From Legionellaceae bacterium (GTDB lineage: Bacteria; Pseudomonadota; Gammaproteobacteria; Legionellales; Legionellaceae), in contig JAUYSE010000026.1 in NCBI GenBank assembly GCA_030696465.1, positions 1 through 10,115 on the forward strand: 10,115 bases of DNA, given 5' to 3'. Of the stretch, positions 6,937 to 10,115 are shown piece after piece (within the stretch, counting starts at the first letter, position 1; the number at the start of each line of letters is the position of its first letter). A model generated the notes under the pieces. That model was given only the letters and a program-made list of their open reading frames with translations. It did no database searches and was not told the origin of the DNA. A program made the position numbers and the translations under genes.

Positions 6937-7537
6937 TCACCCTCCGTAAAAAATCTGTTAATAAAATAGGTTCAAGTCGGCCAGGGACCGCCTGCACCCC
7001 GCTGGCCACATCCACGGCATAAGGATCTACCGCTTGGATTGCTGCTTGAACATTCTGAGGGTTTAAGCCCCCGGCCAGGAATAATCGATATTTTTTTGCC
7101 AGTTGCGTTGCAAGCGCCCAATTACTTAAACGCCCAGTACCGCCAAACACCCCATCCGAATCTTTAGGTGCATCCAACAATAGATACGCGTATTGATCTA
7201 ACTCCGCATGCGCTGGCAACGCCTCTTGACACGTCACATTTACGCCCAGAATCATGCGTTTCTTTAACCTGAGTGGCACCTCCAACAGCGTATACACTTG
7301 TAAGAGATCAAGGCCCACATCATGCATAAATGCCTCCAGATCGCGAGGAATCTCATCGATAAGCAAGCCCACTTTTAAAACACTGGCAGGTAGTTCTGCT
7401 ATGATTGCTTTGGCGGCACTGGGTGCAATAAATCGCGGAGATTTTTTATAAAAATTAAAGCCTAAAGCCCAAGCGCCAAGACGCACGGCAAGCTGCGCAT
7501 CCGCTAAAGTAGTAATTCCACAAATCTTAGCCCTCAT
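6923..7537 (-). CDS. trpF: Phosphoribosylanthranilate isomerase
   Basis: Isomerises N-(5-phosphoribosyl)anthranilate to 1-(o-carboxyphenylamino)-1-deoxyribulose 5-phosphate. It is a stand-alone 204-residue barrel, not fused to TrpC as in enteric bacteria. The general base C6 (KICGIT), the general acid D122 (LLLDAP), R35 (SPRFI), GGTGR at 132-136 and the phosphate loop AGGLNP at 155-160 are present. It differs from the usual pattern in three places: the QLHG motif reads LQVYT at 79-83, SSGVE reads ASGVQ, and PGxKD reads PGRLE. These may be drift. It overlaps trpC by 11 bases and trpB by 11-14. The Shine-Dalgarno is weak, so translation probably depends on coupling to trpC. Confidence 0.93.
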   Translation of the reverse strand: MRAKICGITTLADAQLAVRLGAWALGFNFYKKSPRFIAPSAAKAIIAELPASVLKVGLLIDEIPRDLEAFMHDVGLDLLQVYTLLEVPLRLKKRMILGVNVTCQEALPAHAELDQYAYLLLDAPKDSDGVFGGTGRLSNWALATQLAKKYRLFLAGGLNPQNVQAAIQAVDPYAVDVASGVQAVPGRLEPILLTDFLRRVNDEF

Positions 7538-8306
7538 GATTATTACTCTGTAACAGTGCTGCCAATGCCTCTCCAGGATGAGCCGACTGCATTAAATGAC
7601 TGCCTATTAAAAACCCGTCAAAGCCCAAGGCACTCATCTCTTGGATGGCCGATACGCTATCAATGCCACTTTCACACACGGTAAAAATCTCTTCAGGAAT
7701 CAAGGGAATAAGCGCTCGCGAGGTATTCAAATCTATTTTTAACGTTTTTAAGTTTCGATTATTAATGCCGATTACTTTAGGCTGCAGCGTTAAGGCAACT
7801 TCTAACTCAGCTGCATCATGCACTTCTACGAGCGGCGTCAAACCCAGCGATAGTGCATAGGCATGTAATACACGCAACAAGGCCGGTTCTAAAAAACCAA
7901 CAATTAATAACACTGCACTCGCCCCATACACTTGCGCTTGTTTGATTTGTAGTGGCGAAAGCACAAAATCTTTCAATAAAATAGGGCAGTCTGGTAATTG
8001 AGTACGGATTTGGCGAATATATTCAATATCCCCTTTAAAAAAAGAGGGTTCGGTCAAGACCGATAAGGCATGTGCGCCATGTTGTTTGTATTGTGCAGCA
8101 ATTTGTACGGGACTCAAATCGCCACGATAAATTACGCCTCGAGAAGGACTGGAAAATTTAATTTCGCTGATAAAAATGGGCGATTTTGTTTGCCTAAACA
8201 TCTCACAAAAATCAATCGTGTTTACGATAGTACCTCGCTCTTCAATACGCATATGCTGTACTCGAGTCAGTACGCTTTCTCGAATAGTCTCTAAAAAATC
8301 ACTCAT
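7527..8306 (-). CDS. trpC: Indole-3-glycerol phosphate synthase
   Basis: Closes the indole ring, converting carboxyphenylamino-deoxyribulose phosphate to indole-3-glycerol phosphate with loss of CO2 and water. It is a single-domain, 259-residue barrel. Visible catalytic and binding residues are E48 and K50 (SEIKFSSPS), K112 (LLKDF), E161 (VEVH), N182 (INNRNL), E212/S213 (CESGI) and the phosphate-binding IGSHLM at 234-239. All match the family in order and spacing. AAGGAG lies 7 bases before ATG 8306, and the start overlaps the trpD stop in an ATGA, the classic sign of translational coupling. It contains no tryptophan. Confidence 0.97.
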   Translation of the reverse strand: MSDFLETIRESVLTRVQHMRIEERGTIVNTIDFCEMFRQTKSPIFISEIKFSSPSRGVIYRGDLSPVQIAAQYKQHGAHALSVLTEPSFFKGDIEYIRQIRTQLPDCPILLKDFVLSPLQIKQAQVYGASAVLLIVGFLEPALLRVLHAYALSLGLTPLVEVHDAAELEVALTLQPKVIGINNRNLKTLKIDLNTSRALIPLIPEEIFTVCESGIDSVSAIQEMSALGFDGFLIGSHLMQSAHPGEALAALLQSNNHEG

Positions 8307-9316
8307 GCTTTTTCTCCTTGTAATCGCTGTAATAATGCCAATGTCTTGCCGGAAATAATCGCCTCTCTTGCCATTGCAATGCCTTCCATCAAGCTAGAGA
8401 CTTTATCTGCGACCAGCAGTCCCGCCGCTGCATTGAGTACCACAATATCGCGTTTTGCGCCGGCTAATTTTCCTGAAAAAACATCCTGGATGATGGCTGC
8501 ATTTATCTCAGACGTGCCCCCTGACACCTCTTGTAACGTTGATGATGTAAACCCTAAAGTCTGCGGACACAAAACATATTCTTGAATACCTTCAGGCCTA
8601 ACCTCTGCCAAATAAGTGGGCCCACTAACGCTCAATTCATCTAAGCCTTCTGCCGCATGCAGTACCATCGCATGAATAGACCCTGTTTCTTTTAATACAG
8701 CCGCAACCACGGGCACCAAATCTTTCCGATAGACGCCAATGACTTGCCGCTTAGGCCTGAGAGGATTCACTAAAGGACCTAAAATATTAAAAATGGTGGG
8801 AAAATCTAATTGTTTACGTACAGAACCCATGGTATTGAGAAATTCGTTAAAGTAAGGCGCTCGCAAATAAGCATAATAATGTTGATGCAAGCTACGAATA
8901 ATATCGCTGGCTTGCTGATAGGTCGGAATGCCCAAAGCCGTGATAACATCCGCACTTCCACAGATGCCGGTTGAACGGCTGCCCCCATGTTTGGCGACAT
9001 ACACACCGCAACTCGCGACCACCAAACTGGCTGCGGTAGATATGTTAAAGGTACTGCTTCCATCGCCCCCTGTCCCCACCAAATCAATCATGTTGTCAGG
9101 GCAGGCTTTTAAACACGAAGCATCGATCGTTGACTGTTGTAATAAAAATGCTCGTGTCGCCATAATTTCGGGAAACGCTTCTCCCTTGGCAGCCAACAAC
9201 GAAAAAACTACCGCTTGTTGTAACTCATCGCTGTGCTCAAGTTGCGTAAATAACGTATGGCACTCTTCCGCAGAAAGCAGTTTTCGCGCCAATAGTTGAC
9301 GAATAATCGTTTTCAT
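8303..9316 (-). CDS. trpD: Anthranilate phosphoribosyltransferase
   Basis: Transfers phosphoribose from PRPP to anthranilate, the step that would take up anthranilate made by KynU. The 337-residue length is normal, with no fused TrpG domain. Motifs: PRPP loop GTGGDG at 81-86, NISTA at 91-95, KHG at 109-111, CGSADV at 119-124, VRK at 166-168 with the expected anthranilate-contacting arginine, IFNILGPLVNP at 175-185, and the metal-binding LDE at 225-227. Two places depart from the usual sequence: KHGN reads KHGG, and the (R)T(I/L)FN arginine is proline (FPTIFN). AAGGG lies 8 bases before ATG 9316 and overlaps one arm of a long inverted repeat. It is the first enzyme gene of the cluster, with no trpE or trpG before it, and has no tryptophan. 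Confidence 0.95.
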   Translation of the reverse strand: MKTIIRQLLARKLLSAEECHTLFTQLEHSDELQQAVVFSLLAAKGEAFPEIMATRAFLLQQSTIDASCLKACPDNMIDLVGTGGDGSSTFNISTAASLVVASCGVYVAKHGGSRSTGICGSADVITALGIPTYQQASDIIRSLHQHYYAYLRAPYFNEFLNTMGSVRKQLDFPTIFNILGPLVNPLRPKRQVIGVYRKDLVPVVAAVLKETGSIHAMVLHAAEGLDELSVSGPTYLAEVRPEGIQEYVLCPQTLGFTSSTLQEVSGGTSEINAAIIQDVFSGKLAGAKRDIVVLNAAAGLLVADKVSSLMEGIAMAREAIISGKTLALLQRLQGEKA

Positions 9317-9326
9317 GTCAGTAACC

Positions 9327-9433
9327 CTTTTAGTTTTGTCGTGCTATTTTTTAGAAATCGTAAAAAACTTAGGCAACGCGTGTGTGAAGGCCCCATGGCC
9401 AGCCAACAGCAGATGCTTGAACAAAACTAAAAG
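9327..9433 (-). promoter_or_regulatory. Long inverted repeat linking the leader ORF to the trpD ribosome binding site
   Basis: The 13-base sequence at 9421-9433 is exactly complementary in inverted order to 9327-9339. In the RNA, CTTTTAGTTTTGT lies inside leader codons 29-33, and ACAAAACTAAAAG runs into the AAGGG that serves trpD. The 81-base region between the arms holds the Trp codons and the stop of the leader ORF, plus a smaller TTTTTTA/TAAAAAA stem (9361-9367 with 9347-9353). Pairing would partly hide the trpD start site, and ribosomes on the leader would interfere with it. A T6 run follows the leader stop but lacks a strong GC stem. Confidence 0.45.
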
Positions 9434-9518
9434 TTATAAAGGAAGCGGCGAACGCAACGAAGGTGATGCGCGCAATGAGGAATGAATGACGAAGGAATGC
9501 TAAAAAGTAAGTGGTCAT
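9369..9518 (-). CDS. trpL: Candidate trp leader peptide with Trp-Pro-Trp
   Basis: A 49-codon frame opens at ATG 9518 (GGAG 11 bases upstream) and ends at TAA 9369, just 52 bases before trpD. The peptide begins MTTYFLAFLRHSFLIARITF, is strongly hydrophobic with eight Phe, and ends in ASAVGWPWGLHTRVA. Tryptophans at 40 and 42 lie seven codons from the end, the placement expected if ribosome stalling at Trp codons senses tryptophan supply. Two Trp in 49 codons contrasts with three in the 1459 codons of trpDCFBA. It is longer than a classic trpL, and the hydrophobic part followed by VQASA resembles a signal peptide. A small exported peptide is therefore the main alternative. I do not recognise a known family. 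Confidence 0.5.
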   Translation of the reverse strand: MTTYFLAFLRHSFLIARITFVAFAASFITFSFVQASAVGWPWGLHTRVA

Positions 9519-9547
9519 GATGTTGCTTTCTCCGGGTTAACAAAAAA

Positions 9548-9583
9548 CAAATACGCAAACGATTTTCTTATCGCCAACGCCAA
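9548..9583 (-). promoter_or_regulatory. Possible promoter of the trp/kyn cluster
   Basis: On the minus strand TTGGCG occurs twice in tandem (9578-9583 and 9572-9577). The second copy is followed after 18 bases by TATTTG (9548-9553). This is a weak sigma-70 match placed suitably upstream of the leader ORF. A GTTAAC lies just downstream, but I see no full TrpR-type operator. Confidence 0.25.
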
Positions 9584-9946
9584 TTGTTTACTGTTATAAC
9601 CACTGAAGATAACATCATAAATGTTCAACTTGTTTTAAATATAGGTAACAGTATTTCAGGTTTTTTTATCTATGTCAATAATATCTCTGACATGCCGATT
9701 CCCCAAATACTGAAAATAAAGAAAAACATTATTACAGAAAAAATTGGAATATTAGACTTTCTCCTCGCACACAAAGATGATCCCGATAAAGCAGCGCTGC
9801 ATGCCTTTTTAAGCGATCCTAAAAACACTGAAATTTTGCAACAAAGACGTCATTGGTGGGATCCACGAACCCCAGCGAGTTTGCAATTCTTTGATGAAAT
9901 GCAGTCATTGCTAGCGGCACGTGCAAAGCCCGGAAATAGTTTGTAA
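9584..9946 (+). CDS. Unrecognised protein, start uncertain, possibly 5'-truncated
   Basis: An open frame of up to 120 residues. The part from ATG 9692 onward (84 residues) has convincing codon use and a soluble, charged composition: MPIPQILKIKKN, then DFLLAHKDDPDKAALHAFLSDP, HWWDPRTP and a helical C-terminus FFDEMQSLLAARAKP. The region before ATG 9692 is AT-rich. It is open in frame back to 9521, with only a TTG at 9584 as start, and overlaps the likely trp promoter. Neither start has a visible Shine-Dalgarno. I do not recognise a family. It is either a small protein starting at 9692 or the 3' part of a gene that lost its front next to the trp cluster. Repeats that look like a mobile element end follow it. 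Confidence 0.45.
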   Translation: MFTVITTEDNIINVQLVLNIGNSISGFFIYVNNISDMPIPQILKIKKNIITEKIGILDFLLAHKDDPDKAALHAFLSDPKNTEILQQRRHWWDPRTPASLQFFDEMQSLLAARAKPGNSL

Positions 9947-9949
9947 AAT

Positions 9950-10063
9950 TCGGGACAATGTGCGTGAGCACAAGCCACGATAAGCCGACGTCGACACTTA
10001 AGATAAAAAAATCTATTTGTTTTTATCTTAGCCTGTTGTTGCGAGCTAATAGAATTGTCCGGA
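9950..10063. repeat. Inverted repeats downstream of the unrecognised gene
   Basis: TCGGGACAAT (9950-9959) and ATTGTCCGGA (10054-10063) are inverted copies matching at 9 of 10 positions. Between them is an AT-rich perfect 11-pair stem, TAAGATAAAAA (9999-10009) with its complement at 10020-10030 and a 10-base loop, and a small TGTGC/GCACA hairpin at 9959-9972. The 11-pair stem could end transcription of the preceding gene, but no U-run follows it. Confidence 0.35.
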
Positions 10064-10085
10064 TCTGTAGCTAATGAACTGTCCG
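10044..10085. mobile_element. Tandem direct repeats, possible insertion-sequence end
   Basis: AGCTAATAGAATTGTCCG (10044-10061) is repeated as AGCTAATGAACTGTCCG (10069-10085), a spacing of 25 bases with one base missing and one substitution. Short repeated sites containing GTCC near a genome boundary recall the multiple transposase-binding sites at the ends of IS21- or IS481-like elements. No transposase is within the window, so the element, if real, would lie to the right. The last 30 bases show no gene. Confidence 0.3.
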
Positions 10086-10115
10086 CTTTATTATAACAGA
10101 TTAACTATTCATTTA

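Noticed and set aside
8928..9299. 123-codon plus-strand open frame
   Set aside because: Antisense to trpD over its conserved PRPP-binding region; no ribosome binding site or domain.
9347..9371. Intrinsic terminator (attenuator) after the leader ORF
   Set aside because: The T6 run is preceded only by weak pairings, and the TTTTTTA/TAAAAAA stem has no GC pairs and no following U-run.
9534..9541. TrpR operator around GTTAAC
   Set aside because: Only the six-base core palindrome is present; the flanking half-sites of a TrpR operator are missing and no trpR is in the window.
9999..10030. Bidirectional terminator
   Set aside because: The 11-pair stem is almost all A-T and is not followed by a U-run on either strand, so I list it only as a repeat.
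1..10115. tRNA, rRNA or CRISPR array
   Set aside because: No cloverleaf-like T-loop motifs, no rRNA core sequences and no regularly spaced repeats were seen on either strand.

Overview
The window centres on a tryptophan gene cluster read from the minus strand. In transcription order it holds a short leader ORF, trpD, trpC, trpF, trpB, trpA, a 204-base structured gap, a small unrecognised gene, an aromatic amino acid permease and kynureninase (kynU). No trpE or trpG is present: trpD is the first enzyme gene, directly behind the leader. Kynureninase makes anthranilate from kynurenine and TrpD consumes anthranilate. The cluster therefore reads as a salvage route: import of an aromatic amino acid, kynurenine to anthranilate, then anthranilate to tryptophan. 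The known precedent is the trpDCFBA-kynU operon of Chlamydia caviae/psittaci, which rebuilds tryptophan from the kynurenine made by host indoleamine dioxygenase. The dedicated permease, the extra small gene and the leader with Trp codons are what I would look at as new here.

Organism: moderate base composition, unfused trpC and trpF, a DUF4143 ATPase of the kind common in symbionts, gene remnants and mobile-element-like repeats all fit a host-associated intracellular bacterium. A Legionellales gammaproteobacterium (Coxiella/Rickettsiella-like) is my best guess. This is inference, and a chlamydia-like organism is not excluded.

Layout: 1-272 (minus) is the start of a membrane protein gene that runs off the left edge. 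273-516 is a divergent promoter region. 517-1686 (plus) is a DUF4143 ATPase. 1712-1903 (minus) looks like the C-terminal remnant of an MTA/SAH nucleosidase, in the same frame as kynU and just past its stop. 1904-9316 (minus) is the trp/kyn cluster. 9317-9583 holds the leader ORF, a long inverted repeat that reaches the trpD ribosome binding site, and a possible promoter. 9584-9946 (plus) is an unrecognised gene with an uncertain start. 9947-10115 carries inverted and direct repeats that look like the end of an insertion sequence.

Regulation: the five trp enzyme genes overlap by 4 to 20 bases, which suggests translational coupling. The leader ORF has two Trp codons (Trp-Pro-Trp) near its end, while all five trp enzymes together contain only three tryptophans. 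A 13-base inverted repeat has one arm inside the leader ORF and the other at the trpD Shine-Dalgarno. Together these suggest leader-peptide control of trpD, although I see no convincing intrinsic terminator and no TrpR operator.
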